This document shows, piece after piece, positions 16,916 to 27,399 of a DNA stretch of 64,000 nucleotides (its first letter is position 1; the number at the start of each line of letters is the position of its first letter). The stretch is from NCBI RefSeq assembly GCF_014192645.1, contig NZ_JACHYE010000001.1, positions 1,066,319 through 1,130,318 of the forward strand, written 5' to 3'. The DNA comes from Herbaspirillum sp. Sphag64 (GTDB lineage: Bacteria; Pseudomonadota; Gammaproteobacteria; Burkholderiales; Burkholderiaceae_D). Under the pieces are notes generated by a model. The model saw nothing but the letters and a program-made list of their open reading frames with translations, was not told the DNA's origin and made no database searches. The translations under genes and the position numbers were made by a program.

Positions 16916-19612
16916 TTATTGGGTCACTGGATTTGGCTTTTCCGGATTGATGCCGTACTTGGCAATTGCCTCAGCCACCACGGAAGGCTTGATCTTGCCT
17001 TCATCTGCCAGCGATTTGAGCGCTGCCACGGCGACGTAATGACGATCCACTTCAAAGAACTCACGCAGCTTGGCACGGGTGTCGGAACGGCCATAGCCAT
17101 CGGTACCCAGTACCTTGTAGGAGCGACCCTTCGGTACAAACGCACGGACCTGTTCAGCATAGGTGCGCATGTAGTCGGTCGAGACCACGATCGGACCTTC
17201 GGTCTTTTCCAGCGATTGCTCGAAGTGACCCTTGCGTTGGGCTTCGGCCGGATGCAGCATGTTCCAGCGTTCGCAATCCTGACCATCGCGGGCCAGCAGG
17301 GTGAACGATGGTGCGGACCAGACGTCAGCATCGACCTTCCAGTCGTCGCGCAGCAGATCCGCGGCAGCAATGACTTCGCGCAGGATGGTGCCGGAACCCA
17401 GCAACTGCACGCGCAACTTGTTCTTCTTCTCTGCTTCATTGAGCAGATACAGGCCCTTCAGGATGCCGTCTTCCTGCCCTGGCTTGATGCCTGGGTGACC
17501 GTAATTCTCGTTCATCACGGTAATGTAATAGAACACGTCTTCCTGATTGCCAACCATGCGACGTAGACCGTCATGGATGATCACGGCGACTTCATGAGCG
17601 AACGTCGGATCGTAAGGGACGCAGTTCGGAATGGCTGAAGCGAACACATGGCTGTGACCATCTTCATGCTGCAGACCTTCGCCGTTGAGCGTGGTACGAC
17701 CAGCAGTACCGCCGATCAGGAAGCCACGCGCACGCATATCACCTGCGGCCCAGGCCAGATCGCCAATACGTTGCAGACCAAACATCGAGTAGTACGTATA
17801 GAACGGAATCATGATGCGGTTGTTGGTCGAGTACGAGGTCGCCGCGGCGATCCATGAGCTCATACCGCCCGCTTCATTGATACCTTCCTGCAAAATCTGG
17901 CCGGCCTTGTCTTCGCGGTAGTACATCACCTGGTCCTTGTCGACCGGGTCATACAACTGACCTACCTGGCTGAAAATACCGATCTGACGGAACAAGCCTT
18001 CCATACCAAAGGTACGTGATTCGTCGACCATGATCGGCACCACGCGCTGACCCAGGCTAGGGTCACGCAGCAGTGCTGTCAGCACGCGCGAATAGGCCGC
18101 TGTGGTGGAGATTTCACGGCCTTCAGCGGTTGGCTCCAGCATCGCCTGGAAGGCAGACAGCTCGGGTACGACCAGCTTTTCATCGGCTTGTGGACGACGT
18201 TGCGGCAGATAACCGCCAAGCGCCTTGCGGCGTTCGTGCAGGTATTGCATTTCTGGCGTGTCATCGGCCGGCTTGAAGAAGGGAATGTTCGGCAGCTCAG
18301 CGTCCGAGATCGGCAACTGGAAGCGGTCGCGCATGGCCTTGATGGCTTCGTCATCGAGCTTCTTGGTGTTGTGCGCGGTATTGCGTGCTTCGCCAGCCTT
18401 GCCAAAACCATAACCCTTGATGCTCTTGGCCAGAATCACGGTTGGTTGGCTCTTGCTTTCCTGAGCCGCCTTGAAGGCAGCATAAATCTTGTGTGGATCA
18501 TGACCGCCACGGGTCAGACGCCAGATATCGTCGTCCGACATCTTGCTGACCATTTCCAGCAACTTCGGATGTTTGCCGAAGAAGTGCTTGCGCACGAATG
18601 CACCATCCTTAGCCTTGTAGTTCTGATATTCACCGTCCACGGTTTCCATCATCACTTTTTGCAGGATGCCTTCCTTGTCCTTGGCCAGCAACTCATCCCA
18701 GCCACTGCCCCAGATGACCTTGATGACGTTCCAGCCAGCACCGCGGAAATCGGATTCCAGTTCCTGAATGATCTTGCCATTGCCACGTACCGGACCATCC
18801 AGACGTTGCAGGTTGCAGTTGACCACGATGACCAGATTGTTCAGATGCTCACGACCTGCCATACCGATGGCGCCCATCGATTCTGGTTCGTCCATTTCGC
18901 CATCGCCACAGAAGGCCCAGACTTTACGCTTCTCGGTGTCGGCAATGCCACGTGCATGCAGGTACTTCAGGAAACGCGCCTGATAGATCGCCATCAACGG
19001 ACCCAGGCCCATGGACACAGTCGGGAACTGCCAGAACTCTGGCATCAGCTTAGGGTGAGGATAGGAGGACAGACCCTTGCCGTCAGCTTCGCGACGGAAA
19101 TGGATCAGTTGGTCTTCAGTCAGACGGCCTTCCAGGAAGGCACGTGCATAAACGCCTGGGGAAGAGTGACCTTGAATGTACAGCAGATCGCCACCGTGAT
19201 CTTCGGTCGGTGCATGCCAGAAGTGGTTGAAGCCAATGCCCAGCATATTGGCCAGCGAGGCAAAGCTCGACAAGTGACCACCGAGGTCGCCGTCAACACG
19301 GTTTGCCTTGACCACCATGGCCATCGCATTCCAGCGCATCCAGGAGCGCAGACGCTCCTCGTATTCCAGATTGCCAGGGCAGTGCTCGCCTTGATCGGCT
19401 GGAATGGTATTGACGTAGGCGGTATTGCTGGAAAAAGGAATATGGGCACCACGGCGGCGGGCCAGATCGACCATACGCTCCATCAGATAATGCGCACGCT
19501 CCGGGCCTTCTGCCTCGATCACGGCTTCGAGGGCATCTAGCCACTCCTGCGTTTCAATGACGTCGGGATCGTTGGCGGCTTGCGCCAGGACTTGGTCGAT
19601 TTGGGCTGACAT
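16916..19612 (-). CDS. aceE: pyruvate dehydrogenase E1 component, homodimeric type
   Basis: Thiamine-diphosphate enzyme that decarboxylates pyruvate and acetylates the lipoyl groups of AceF. The 898-residue length matches the single-chain E1 of Proteobacteria. It shows the N-terminal ETQEWLDALEAVIEAEGPERAHYLMERM in parts, the ThDP/Mg motif GDGEMDEPESMGAIG to VVNCNLQRLDGPV, and the C-terminal VLGTDGYGRSDTRAKLREFFEVD. The ATG at 19612 (MSAQID) has AGGAG upstream and is preferred to the frame from 19687. It is the first gene of the pdh operon. Confidence 0.96.
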   Translation of the reverse strand: MSAQIDQVLAQAANDPDVIETQEWLDALEAVIEAEGPERAHYLMERMVDLARRRGAHIPFSSNTAYVNTIPADQGEHCPGNLEYEERLRSWMRWNAMAMVVKANRVDGDLGGHLSSFASLANMLGIGFNHFWHAPTEDHGGDLLYIQGHSSPGVYARAFLEGRLTEDQLIHFRREADGKGLSSYPHPKLMPEFWQFPTVSMGLGPLMAIYQARFLKYLHARGIADTEKRKVWAFCGDGEMDEPESMGAIGMAGREHLNNLVIVVNCNLQRLDGPVRGNGKIIQELESDFRGAGWNVIKVIWGSGWDELLAKDKEGILQKVMMETVDGEYQNYKAKDGAFVRKHFFGKHPKLLEMVSKMSDDDIWRLTRGGHDPHKIYAAFKAAQESKSQPTVILAKSIKGYGFGKAGEARNTAHNTKKLDDEAIKAMRDRFQLPISDAELPNIPFFKPADDTPEMQYLHERRKALGGYLPQRRPQADEKLVVPELSAFQAMLEPTAEGREISTTAAYSRVLTALLRDPSLGQRVVPIMVDESRTFGMEGLFRQIGIFSQVGQLYDPVDKDQVMYYREDKAGQILQEGINEAGGMSSWIAAATSYSTNNRIMIPFYTYYSMFGLQRIGDLAWAAGDMRARGFLIGGTAGRTTLNGEGLQHEDGHSHVFASAIPNCVPYDPTFAHEVAVIIHDGLRRMVGNQEDVFYYITVMNENYGHPGIKPGQEDGILKGLYLLNEAEKKNKLRVQLLGSGTILREVIAAADLLRDDWKVDADVWSAPSFTLLARDGQDCERWNMLHPAEAQRKGHFEQSLEKTEGPIVVSTDYMRTYAEQVRAFVPKGRSYKVLGTDGYGRSDTRAKLREFFEVDRHYVAVAALKSLADEGKIKPSVVAEAIAKYGINPEKPNPVTQ

Positions 19613-19766
19613 GTGATGTCTCCTGAGTTGTAAGGGAAACCGGCCTGATAAAGCCGGATCGTGAAACCGTAACGCGTTTTTTGCCAATACTTTACGGTCT
19701 TTGGGCCGTGTGGACGAGGCATTTTAACAGGGCTTTTTTTATTTTCAAATAGCGATATTCAATTCC

Positions 19767-19783
19767 GCATTATGAAATAATGC
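19767..19783. promoter_or_regulatory. palindromic operator candidate upstream of aceE
   Basis: GCATTAT-GAA-ATAATGC has perfect seven-base arms around three bases, 155 bases before the aceE start. It differs from the enteric PdhR site. A regulator of the pdh operon could bind here. Confidence 0.45.
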
Positions 19784-19903
19784 TGCAAAGCGGCATAAAC
19801 AGGGCCTTCTAGCGGCATGTATTTTCAGCCATCTGCGCCAGACTGGGGTTTAGCGCTCAGTTGCAGTGCACCGAAACGACCGTCCTATTTATGTCAAGGC
19901 GAC

Positions 19904-19936
19904 AAAAAGCCCGCTATTCCGGAAGGAGAGCGGGCC
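19904..19936 (-). terminator. intrinsic terminator of gshA
   Basis: On the minus strand, GCCCGCT pairs with AGCGGGC (19929-19935 and 19909-19915) and is followed by five T residues (19904-19908 on the plus strand read as A). Confidence 0.85.
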
Positions 19937-20002
19937 TTGCTCAACATTGATAGTACAAAAGATAAGGACCAGCAACGGCCCTACTGCACCAGAGACTAAT
20001 TA

Positions 20003-21613
20003 CTAGATACTGATATTGCCCAGTGTACTGGCGCGATAGGCGGCAACAAACGTATCAAAATCACCGGTCTGGGTACTCTCCAAGGACTGCTGCTGCTCCA
20101 GGGATGTCGCAGCGGCAGCGACAAAGCCCTGCGCCAGCGCATCATCGAGCGGCCGCGCCAGGAAATCTGCTGCCTGTGCCTGACTTTGCTGCAAGACAAA
20201 ACGCGGGAAGGAGTTGCCGGCTGCACGCACCTCACGCAGAACCCGTGCCGACGGCGTAACCTCGGGATCACGCAGCTTGTCGGCCTGCGCCGCCAGTGCA
20301 CGCTGATGCTCTTCACCACCAGCCTGGCTATCAAGCAGCGCCGCTATCGGCTGCATGCGCTCAATCAGTTGCAAACCCCAATCCGGCAATGCCAGTTGCT
20401 GACCACGATGTTGCAACTGCAAGCCAGGACGTCGCCCGTCCTTGACCACGCTCGCGAAATTGCGACGATTTTCTGTACCCTCCTCCGGCGACGTCAGCGC
20501 ACTTTCTTCAAATGCAATGAAGTGCAGGAAGACGTCCAGGAAACGTGCAGTTGTCAAAGCAACACCAACGGGCTCAAACGGATCGATATCAAGACAGCGC
20601 ACTTCGACATACTGCACACCACGCGCCGCCAGCGCCTGTACCGGACGCTCACCGCTATAAATTACCCGCTTGGGGCGAATACTGGAGTAAAACTCGTTTT
20701 CGATCTGCAAAATATTGGTATTGATCTGTATCCATTCGCCATCGCGCTTGGTGCCGATCGCCTCATACGGCGGATAGGACTGGCTGACCGCTTGCGACAA
20801 GCTTCTGATATAGCTGTGCAGATTGTTGTAGTCCGGCGTGATATTGGCCTGCGCATTGCTCTGATAACCCAGATCGCTCATGCGCAAGCTGGTGGCATAC
20901 GGCAGATACAGGGTGTCGTCGCTCAACGTCCCCAGTTGATGCGGGCGACCACGCAGGAAATTGGATGCCAGTGCTGGCGACGCACCAAACAGATACATCA
21001 GCAGCCAGCTATAACGGCGGAAATTACGAATCAGCGCAATATAGCTCTCCGACTGATAGTCTCGCGCCGAGACCGATGGCTCAACGCTTTGCTCACGGTC
21101 GTCGAGTTGGCGCAGTAATTCCCAGACCTGTTCATTGAGCGAAAAATTGTAATGAATCCCAGCGATGCACTGCATGGTCTTGCCATACCGTAACGCCAGC
21201 CCACGGCGATAGACATGCTTGAGCGTGCCAATATGGGAGGTACCGTACCAGGCAATCGGAATATCTTGCTCATCCGGCAACACACAGGGCATCGACTCAT
21301 TCCACAACAACTCACCTTGCGCCTGCAACCGTGAATGGACGAAGCGATGGATTTCATCCAGGCGCGCCAAGGCAGTGGCAATATCGTGTTTGGCGGGAGT
21401 AATGAATTCCAGCAAGGACTCCGAGTAATCTGTGGTGATCTCTTCATTGGTCAATGCCGAACCCAGACCGATCGGGTGTGGTGAAGTGGCAAGCCGACCA
21501 TCTGTCGTCACGCGCAGCGTTTCCCGCTCCACGCCACGCAGGCCAAGAGCCAGCAATGCGCGGTGTTGCTGGCTGTTAAACAGGGCCAGACGGCGGGTTA
21601 GCAGATCAGTCAT
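20003..21613 (-). CDS. gshA: glutamate-cysteine ligase, E. coli type
   Basis: Catalyses the first step of glutathione synthesis, ATP-dependent joining of glutamate to cysteine in the cytosol. At 536 residues it is slightly longer than E. coli GshA (518). Recognisable segments are [16 protein letters not shown] near residue 26, the [13 protein letters not shown] substrate region, [10 protein letters not shown], and [21 protein letters not shown] lies upstream of the ATG at 21613. It has its own terminator and is divergent from folD. The glutathione it feeds would be recycled by Gor, encoded near the left edge. Confidence 0.93.
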   Translation of the reverse strand: MTDLLTRRLALFNSQQHRALLALGLRGVERETLRVTTDGRLATSPHPIGLGSALTNEEITTDYSESLLEFITPAKHDIATALARLDEIHRFVHSRLQAQGELLWNESMPCVLPDEQDIPIAWYGTSHIGTLKHVYRRGLALRYGKTMQCIAGIHYNFSLNEQVWELLRQLDDREQSVEPSVSARDYQSESYIALIRNFRRYSWLLMYLFGASPALASNFLRGRPHQLGTLSDDTLYLPYATSLRMSDLGYQSNAQANITPDYNNLHSYIRSLSQAVSQSYPPYEAIGTKRDGEWIQINTNILQIENEFYSSIRPKRVIYSGERPVQALAARGVQYVEVRCLDIDPFEPVGVALTTARFLDVFLHFIAFEESALTSPEEGTENRRNFASVVKDGRRPGLQLQHRGQQLALPDWGLQLIERMQPIAALLDSQAGGEEHQRALAAQADKLRDPEVTPSARVLREVRAAGNSFPRFVLQQSQAQAADFLARPLDDALAQGFVAAAATSLEQQQSLESTQTGDFDTFVAAYRASTLGNISI

Positions 21614-21827
21614 ACAGCGTCCTCGTTAGAAATGTTTGGCGGAGAATAACCGAAAATCCAGAATCACGTCGTCCGCGGACCTAATCCGAGGCTGTATACA
21701 AATGGGCATCCTATTTGTCTCCGGCTAGACGACCCTTCAGGCATTTATAATGTGACGTTATTCGCACCTGGTGCGTCTTCTTTTGATTTTTTAGCCCTTT
21801 TCTTTCTTCTCTCCTAGCCTAGTCATC

Positions 21828-22673
21828 ATGCCAGCACAACTCATCGACGGAAACCTGCTCTCCCAACAACTGCGTGCCGATGTTGCCAAACGCGCCGCAG
21901 CCTTGACTGCCGCCGGCAAACAACCCGGTCTGGCCGTGATTCTGGTCGGTGACAGCCCGGCCTCGCAGGTCTATGTGCGCAACAAGGTCAAGGCCTGTGA
22001 AGACAATGGTCTCTATTCGGTACTGGAAAAGTATGAAGCCAGCCTGACCGAGGCGGCGCTGCTGGCACGTATCGACGCGCTCAATCACGATCCCAAAATC
22101 AACGGCATTCTGGTGCAATTGCCACTGCCAGCCCATATTGATGCGCACAAGGTCATTGAGGCAATTGCTCCGGAGAAAGATGTAGATGGTTTCCACGTCA
22201 GCAACGCGGGGCTCCTGATGACCGGTCAACCGTTATTCCGCCCCTGCACACCCTATGGCGTGATGAAAATGCTGGAATCGATCAACTACCCTGTACGCGG
22301 TGCCACTGCGGTCGTCGTCGGTGCCTCCAATATTGTTGGCAAGCCGCAAGCCATGCTGCTCTTGCAAGCAGGTGCTACCGTCACTATCTGTAATTCCAAG
22401 ACCCGCGATCTTGGTCACCACACACGTCAGGCAGATATTCTGGTGGTGGCCACTGGCAAGCGCAACATTGTCACTGCTGACATGGTCAAACCAGGTGCTG
22501 TCGTGATCGACGTCGGCATGAACCGGGATGACAACGGCAAGCTGTGTGGCGATGTCGACTTTGCCAATGCCAAGGAAGTCGCCGGTCATATCACCCCTGT
22601 GCCTGGCGGTGTGGGGCCGATGACCATCACCATGTTGCTGGTCAATACCATTGAAGCTGCAGAACGAACCTGA
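21828..22673 (+). CDS. folD: bifunctional methylenetetrahydrofolate dehydrogenase / cyclohydrolase
   Basis: Interconverts 5,10-methylene-, methenyl- and 10-formyl-tetrahydrofolate in one-carbon metabolism. The 281-residue protein has the signature region [22 protein letters not shown] with the catalytic Lys, the [14 protein letters not shown] motif, [11 protein letters not shown], and the NADP-binding [14 protein letters not shown]. It ends [23 protein letters not shown] lies at 21746-21751, but I find no well-spaced -35. It is followed 14 bases later by prlC. Confidence 0.96.
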   Translation: MPAQLIDGNLLSQQLRADVAKRAAALTAAGKQPGLAVILVGDSPASQVYVRNKVKACEDNGLYSVLEKYEASLTEAALLARIDALNHDPKINGILVQLPLPAHIDAHKVIEAIAPEKDVDGFHVSNAGLLMTGQPLFRPCTPYGVMKMLESINYPVRGATAVVVGASNIVGKPQAMLLLQAGATVTICNSKTRDLGHHTRQADILVVATGKRNIVTADMVKPGAVVIDVGMNRDDNGKLCGDVDFANAKEVAGHITPVPGGVGPMTITMLLVNTIEAAERT

Positions 22674-22687
22674 AAGCCGGAACCTTT

Positions 22688-24781
22688 ATGACCACCACCG
22701 CAGATACCGCAATGCCCCTGAATTCGCCCAATCCTCTGCTGGACTTCTCCGGCCTGGCCCAGTTTGCTGCGATCAAACCCGAGCACGTCACGCCGGCCCT
22801 CGATACCCTGCTGGCCAAGGCTGAGAGGTTAATCAAGGAATTGGAATCACCGACAGCGACTGTCAGTTGGGCCAGTTTTGTCGAACCGCTGGAAAATGCC
22901 ACCGAGCAACTCGGGCGTGCATGGAGCATTGTCGGGCATCTCAATTCGGTGGTGGATACACCTGAACTACGCGCTACTTACAACGAAAACCAGCCACGTC
23001 TGGTCGAGTTCTGGACGGCGCTGGGTCAGAATCTGGCGCTGTTCGAAAAATACAAGGCACTGCAAACCGGCAGCGAATACGCCTCGCTGTCAGCGGCACG
23101 CAAGAAGGTAATCGATAACGCGGTGCGTGACTTCCGCCTCTCAGGTGCAGAACTGCCTGACGAGAAGAAAGTGCGTTTTGCAGAAATTCAGGAAAAAATG
23201 GCGGCACTGACGACCCGTTTTTCTGAAAACATCCTTGACGCCACCAACGATTACGGCCTGTTCGTCACCGACGAAGCAACGCTGTCTGGCCTGCCCGACG
23301 ACGTGCTGCAGGCCGCCCGTGCTGCGGCCGAAAAGGATGGCAAGCCAGGTTACAAGTTCACGCTGCACTTCCCATCCTACTTTCCGATCCTGCAATACGC
23401 CGATAACCGCGCCCTGCGCGAACAGATCTATCGCGCCAATGTGACCAAGGCTTCGGAGCTGGGCGTCAAGCCGGAATGGGACAATACCGCCAACATGCAG
23501 GAGATCCTGCAACTGCGCCATGAAGAAGCCGTCATGCTGGGCTTCGAGAACTTTGCGGAACTGTCGCTGGTGCCCAAAATGGCGCAATCACCACAGGAAG
23601 TCATCGCCTTCCTCGAAGATCTGGGTCAACGCGCCCGCTCCTACGGCGTCAAGGATTGGGATGAACTGCGGACCTTCGCCCGTGAACAACTGGGCCTGGA
23701 CGACCTGCAGTCGTGGGACATGACTTACGCAGCCGAAAAACTGCGCGAGCAACGCTATGCCTTCTCGGAACAGGAAGTAAAGCAATACTTCCCGGAGCCG
23801 AAGGTGATTGAAGGCCTGTTCCAGGTGATTCAGCGTCTGTTCAACGTCAACATTGCCCCAGACAGCGCGCCGGTCTGGCATCCCGATGTCAAATTCTTCC
23901 GCATCGAACGTGACGGCAAGCTGATCGGCCAGTTCTACCTCGATCTGTATGCCCGCAACGGCAAGCGTGGTGGCGCCTGGATGGACGATGCACGCGCCCG
24001 CCGCATGACCAGCCATGGCGTACAGACGCCGATTGCCTATCTGGTATGCAACTTCAGCGAACCTGCGATCGTCGATGGCGTGCGTAAGCCTGCCTTGTTC
24101 ACCCATGATGAAGTAATCACGCTGTTCCACGAGGCCGGTCACGGCTTGCACCACATGCTCACGCAAGTTGACGAAGTCGGCGTCTCCGGTATCTCCGGCG
24201 TGGAGTGGGATGCGGTCGAATTGCCTTCGCAATTCATGGAAAATTTCTGCTGGGAATGGGAGGTTGTACAACACATGACTGCGCATGCCGATACCGGCGC
24301 GCCGCTGCCACGCGCCTTGTTCGACAAGATGATCGCTGCCAAGAACTTCCAGTCGGGCTTGCAGATGCTGCGTCAGATCGAGATGTCGCTGTTTGACATG
24401 CATATTCATTACGACTACGACGCAGCCAGCGGGGCCGGTGTGCAAAGCGTCCTGGAACGGGTACGGGATCAGATTGCCGTGATCCGTCCACCTGCCTTCA
24501 ATCGCTTCCCGCATTCGTTCAGCCATATCTTTGCTGGTGGCTATGCCGCTGGCTACTATAGCTACAAATGGGCAGAAGTGCTGTCGGCGGACGCCTATAG
24601 TGCTTTTGAAGAAGCTGCTGCAGCTGGCGACAACGTCATTTCGATTGCTACCGGATTACGCTTCCAGCAAGAGATTCTGGCAGTTGGCGGTTCACGTCCG
24701 GCCATCGAATCGTTCAAGGCCTTCCGTGGTCGCGAACCGCGCATCGATGCCTTGCTCCGGCATAGCGGCATGGCGGCCTGA
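22688..24781 (+). CDS. prlC: oligopeptidase A (M3 family zinc metallopeptidase)
   Basis: A cytosolic peptidase that degrades short peptides, including cleaved signal peptides. The 697-residue length fits the family. The zinc site HEAGHGLHHM is visible in the last third (EVITLFHEAGHGLHHML), with the third ligand Glu in the following GISGVEWDAVELPSQFMENF segment. The C-terminal PHSFSHIFAGGYAAGYYSYKWAEVL is a family hallmark. It starts 14 bases after folD, so the two likely share a transcript. Confidence 0.94.
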   Translation: MTTTADTAMPLNSPNPLLDFSGLAQFAAIKPEHVTPALDTLLAKAERLIKELESPTATVSWASFVEPLENATEQLGRAWSIVGHLNSVVDTPELRATYNENQPRLVEFWTALGQNLALFEKYKALQTGSEYASLSAARKKVIDNAVRDFRLSGAELPDEKKVRFAEIQEKMAALTTRFSENILDATNDYGLFVTDEATLSGLPDDVLQAARAAAEKDGKPGYKFTLHFPSYFPILQYADNRALREQIYRANVTKASELGVKPEWDNTANMQEILQLRHEEAVMLGFENFAELSLVPKMAQSPQEVIAFLEDLGQRARSYGVKDWDELRTFAREQLGLDDLQSWDMTYAAEKLREQRYAFSEQEVKQYFPEPKVIEGLFQVIQRLFNVNIAPDSAPVWHPDVKFFRIERDGKLIGQFYLDLYARNGKRGGAWMDDARARRMTSHGVQTPIAYLVCNFSEPAIVDGVRKPALFTHDEVITLFHEAGHGLHHMLTQVDEVGVSGISGVEWDAVELPSQFMENFCWEWEVVQHMTAHADTGAPLPRALFDKMIAAKNFQSGLQMLRQIEMSLFDMHIHYDYDAASGAGVQSVLERVRDQIAVIRPPAFNRFPHSFSHIFAGGYAAGYYSYKWAEVLSADAYSAFEEAAAAGDNVISIATGLRFQQEILAVGGSRPAIESFKAFRGREPRIDALLRHSGMAA

Positions 24782-24871
24782 ATTACGCTCGTCAGTTAGT
24801 TTGTTGCACTGCGCTCCTGCCCGACAGGAATGCAGTGCAACAATCGCCCCGCATTTGTCTATACTTGCACC

Positions 24872-25291
24872 ATGACTCGCATCGACTTCCACAGCAATGT
24901 CCCCAATAAACTAGCCTACGCCTGCAGGCTGGTACGCAAGGCGCACGCCGCACAATGCAAGATTGTGGTGCTGACCAGCCAGCGCAACGAGCTAACGCAA
25001 CTCGATCAATTGCTCTGGAGCTTCTCAGAGCAGGATTTTCTGCCGCATGTCCACGCCACGGATCCGCTGGCACCGCAAACACCGATCATCCTGACCGACG
25101 ATGAGCAAGTCGAGCTGCCACACCACCATGTACTGATCAACCTGTCCGGTCAGCAACCGCAGCATTTTGCGCGCTTCGAGCGTATGTTCGAAATCATCTC
25201 GTCGGACGACACCGACAAGGCTGCCGGGCGCGATCGTTATCGTTTCTACAAGGAACGCGGCTATCCCCTGAGCCACTTCGTCGCCGATTGA
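24872..25291 (+). CDS. holC: DNA polymerase III chi subunit
   Basis: A 139-residue clamp-loader accessory protein that links the polymerase III holoenzyme to single-strand binding protein. Typical segments are the N-terminal MTRIDFHSNVPNKLAYACRLVRKA, read here in part, then LDQLLWSFSEQDFLPHV and RFYKERGYPLSHF at the end. The ATG at 24872 is chosen because the upstream extension from 24830 does not match the family. It is followed ten bases later by the small helical gene. Confidence 0.9.
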   Translation: MTRIDFHSNVPNKLAYACRLVRKAHAAQCKIVVLTSQRNELTQLDQLLWSFSEQDFLPHVHATDPLAPQTPIILTDDEQVELPHHHVLINLSGQQPQHFARFERMFEIISSDDTDKAAGRDRYRFYKERGYPLSHFVAD

Positions 25292-25301
25292 ACGTGCCAT
25301 C

Positions 25302-25685
25302 ATGGATAACTCCACGTACCAGAACATTCCACTACTGACCGATGTCATTGCCGTCGCACCGGCGACAGGCAGTGCCGCGTTAAATGGTGTGGTAACTGCC
25401 CCCATTGCTGCGCCCAGCAGTGAGCAACTAGAGCATCTCCGTCAGGAAGTATTCGAGAACGTCATGCAGGCCGTACTACGAGAAGTCGATCAAGTCTTGC
25501 ATCAGCATCTGCAGGATCAACTGGCAGTGGTGCTCGACAACATGGCCGACATCCTCAAGACACGCGTGCGAGCCAGCATGGAGCAAGCACTGGTAGCGAC
25601 GGTGGAACAAGCACTTGCAGAGGAAATGGCGAAGATTGCAAATGCAAAAAAAATAAGTGAAGTACCAAATTATTTTCATTTTTAA
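25302..25685 (+). CDS. small helical hypothetical protein next to holC (DUF2486-like)
   Basis: A 127-residue acidic protein. The first 45 residues are Ala/Pro-rich and probably disordered. Residues 45-115 are a long amphipathic helical region (LEHLRQEVFENVMQAVLREV, then VVLDNMADILKTRV, ALVATVEQALAEEM). A gene of this kind commonly follows holC in Burkholderiales. Its role is unknown. It sits ten bases after holC, so expression is shared. The C-terminus (KKISEVPNYFHF) runs into AT-rich sequence. Confidence 0.7.
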   Translation: MDNSTYQNIPLLTDVIAVAPATGSAALNGVVTAPIAAPSSEQLEHLRQEVFENVMQAVLREVDQVLHQHLQDQLAVVLDNMADILKTRVRASMEQALVATVEQALAEEMAKIANAKKISEVPNYFHF

Positions 25686-25793
25686 ACACAAAGCAGGAAT
25701 TAGTATTTAAAAATACAAATAAAACGGGCTTGATTGCTTACCCAAAAAATCAGTTAATTCTTACAATGCTGGTCATTGATTAAGGAGATTGTG

Positions 25794-27104
25794 ATGAAGA
25801 AGGTCATCGTATTGGGATCAGGCATTATCGGCACCGCCTCGGCGTGGTTTTTGAAGCGTGAAGGTTACGACGTGACGGTGATCGACCGTCAACCAGGTGC
25901 AGCCCAGGAGACCAGCTTCGCCAACGGCTGTCAGATTTCTGTGTCGCATGCCGAACCCTGGGCTAACCCATCTGCCCCCTTAAAAGTACTGAAATGGCTG
26001 GGCAAGGAAGACGCACCGCTGCTCTATCGCTTCCGCCCTGAATGGCTGCAATGGAAGTGGGCCGTCAACTTCCTGCGCGAATGTACTCCTGCCCGCACCG
26101 ATGCCAACATCCGCCAGATCGTCGCACTATGCGAATACAGCCGTGAGACACTGGTTAATCTGCGCGCGGAAACCAATATTCAGTACGACCACCTGACGCG
26201 CGGCATCCTGCATTTTTATACCGAAGAAAAAGAATTCGAACTGTCACTGCCAGCCGCCAAGCTCATGCGTGATCTGGGTTGCCCACGGGAATCGATCAGC
26301 GCTGACGAAGTCGTCAAGATTGAGCCCGCACTTGCCAGCATCCGCAACAAGATTGTAGGCGGTGACTTTACCGCCACCGACGAGTCCGGTGACGTCTACA
26401 AACTGACCACAGGTTTGGCAAAGAAGGCCGAAGAAGCTGGCGTTGACTTCCAGTTCAATACCACTATCACCCGCTTGCTGACCGAAGGCACTGGCGCTGC
26501 TGCCAAGATTACCGGTGTGGAAGTCATCGATGGCGAAGGCCGTCACAAAACCCTGCGCGCCGATGCGTTCGTGGTCGCTATGGGTAGCTTCTCGGAAGCG
26601 CTGCTGCGTCCACTGGGCATCAACCTCCTGTTGTATCCGGGCAAGGGCTATTCGGCAACCTACAAGGTGACCAACCCGGATGCCGCACCGAGCGTGTCGT
26701 TGACCGACGACGGCTACAAACTGGTGGTATCGCGCCTAGGTGACCGTTTGCGTGTGGCAGGTACCTGCGAATTGAACGGCTACACCCGTGAACTCAACAA
26801 TACCCGCTGCGAAGCCATTACCCGCCGCACCCGTGAACTGTTTCCAGATGGTTGCGACTATGACAATCCGACCTACTGGACTGGCTTGCGTCCGCTGACG
26901 CCATCCAATATCCCGTATGTTGGCAAAACAAAGTTCAGCAACCTGTTCCTCAATACCGGTCACGGCACACTCGGCTGGACCATGGGTTGCGGCTCAGGAC
27001 GTGCAATTGCAGAGATCATCGCAGGACGTCAGCCAGAAATCGACTTCGGCTTTACCGGTATGCCGCGTCAGGCGCCGCGCAAGCTGCAAATCCAACCCGC
27101 CTGA
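25794..27104 (+). CDS. dadA: D-amino acid dehydrogenase small subunit
   Basis: A membrane-associated FAD enzyme that deaminates D-amino acids, chiefly D-alanine, passing electrons to the respiratory chain. The 436-residue product starts KKVIVLGSGIIGTASAWFL, a dinucleotide-binding fold, and shows QPGAAQETSFANGCQISVSHAEPWANP and the C-terminal WTGLRPLTPSNIPYVGKT and GHGTLGWTMGCGSGR of DadA. The ATG at 25794 with AAGGAG upstream replaces the longer frame from 25776. A strong terminator follows. No alanine racemase gene is adjacent. Confidence 0.93.
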   Translation: MKKVIVLGSGIIGTASAWFLKREGYDVTVIDRQPGAAQETSFANGCQISVSHAEPWANPSAPLKVLKWLGKEDAPLLYRFRPEWLQWKWAVNFLRECTPARTDANIRQIVALCEYSRETLVNLRAETNIQYDHLTRGILHFYTEEKEFELSLPAAKLMRDLGCPRESISADEVVKIEPALASIRNKIVGGDFTATDESGDVYKLTTGLAKKAEEAGVDFQFNTTITRLLTEGTGAAAKITGVEVIDGEGRHKTLRADAFVVAMGSFSEALLRPLGINLLLYPGKGYSATYKVTNPDAAPSVSLTDDGYKLVVSRLGDRLRVAGTCELNGYTRELNNTRCEAITRRTRELFPDGCDYDNPTYWTGLRPLTPSNIPYVGKTKFSNLFLNTGHGTLGWTMGCGSGRAIAEIIAGRQPEIDFGFTGMPRQAPRKLQIQPA

Positions 27105-27150
27105 GACTGAGCGAGGCAAGCTGCAGGCAACTGCAGGTGCCTGGAAGCGC

Positions 27151-27191
27151 CAAAGCGGCCCTACACCTCCGTGTGGGGCCGCTTTGTTTTT
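27151..27191 (+). terminator. intrinsic terminator of dadA
   Basis: A 16-base stem, 27151-27166 with 27171-27186 (one T-G pair), carries a CTCC loop and is followed by five T residues. Confidence 0.9.
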
Positions 27192-27260
27192 CCACCTCCA
27201 CTTGATCTACCTCACTCTTGGTCATCGACCGCTTGGTGTAAAATCGAGCGCATGAATGGA

Positions 27261-27288
27261 TAATTTTGTCAAATCAACAACAAAATTA
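27261..27288. promoter_or_regulatory. inverted repeat upstream of lpxO
   Basis: TAATTTTGT-N10-ACAAAATTA has perfect nine-base arms, about 110 bases before the lpxO start. The geometry suits a dimeric regulator. No T-run follows, so it is not a terminator. Confidence 0.5.
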
Positions 27289-27399
27289 CTATCGTACTGA
27301 CAGCACGGCCGAATCAACAACGCCGATGTCAGCCGCGGGGAATTAATCATGATGGCCACTAACAGGGGGCTCTGGTGCCATCGACTTGAGGATATTGCA

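Larger units (their letters stand above)
19613..20002. other. 390-base gap between gshA and aceE with terminator and operator-like repeat
   Basis: No gene is supported here. The right part holds the gshA terminator (19904-19936). The left part, just upstream of aceE, is AT-rich and holds the palindrome at 19767-19783, and must contain the pdh promoter. I could not fix a confident -35/-10 pair. Confidence 0.6.

Noticed and set aside
18188..19540. 450-residue open frame opposite aceE
   Set aside because: It lies wholly inside a certain gene on the other strand and has no family features.
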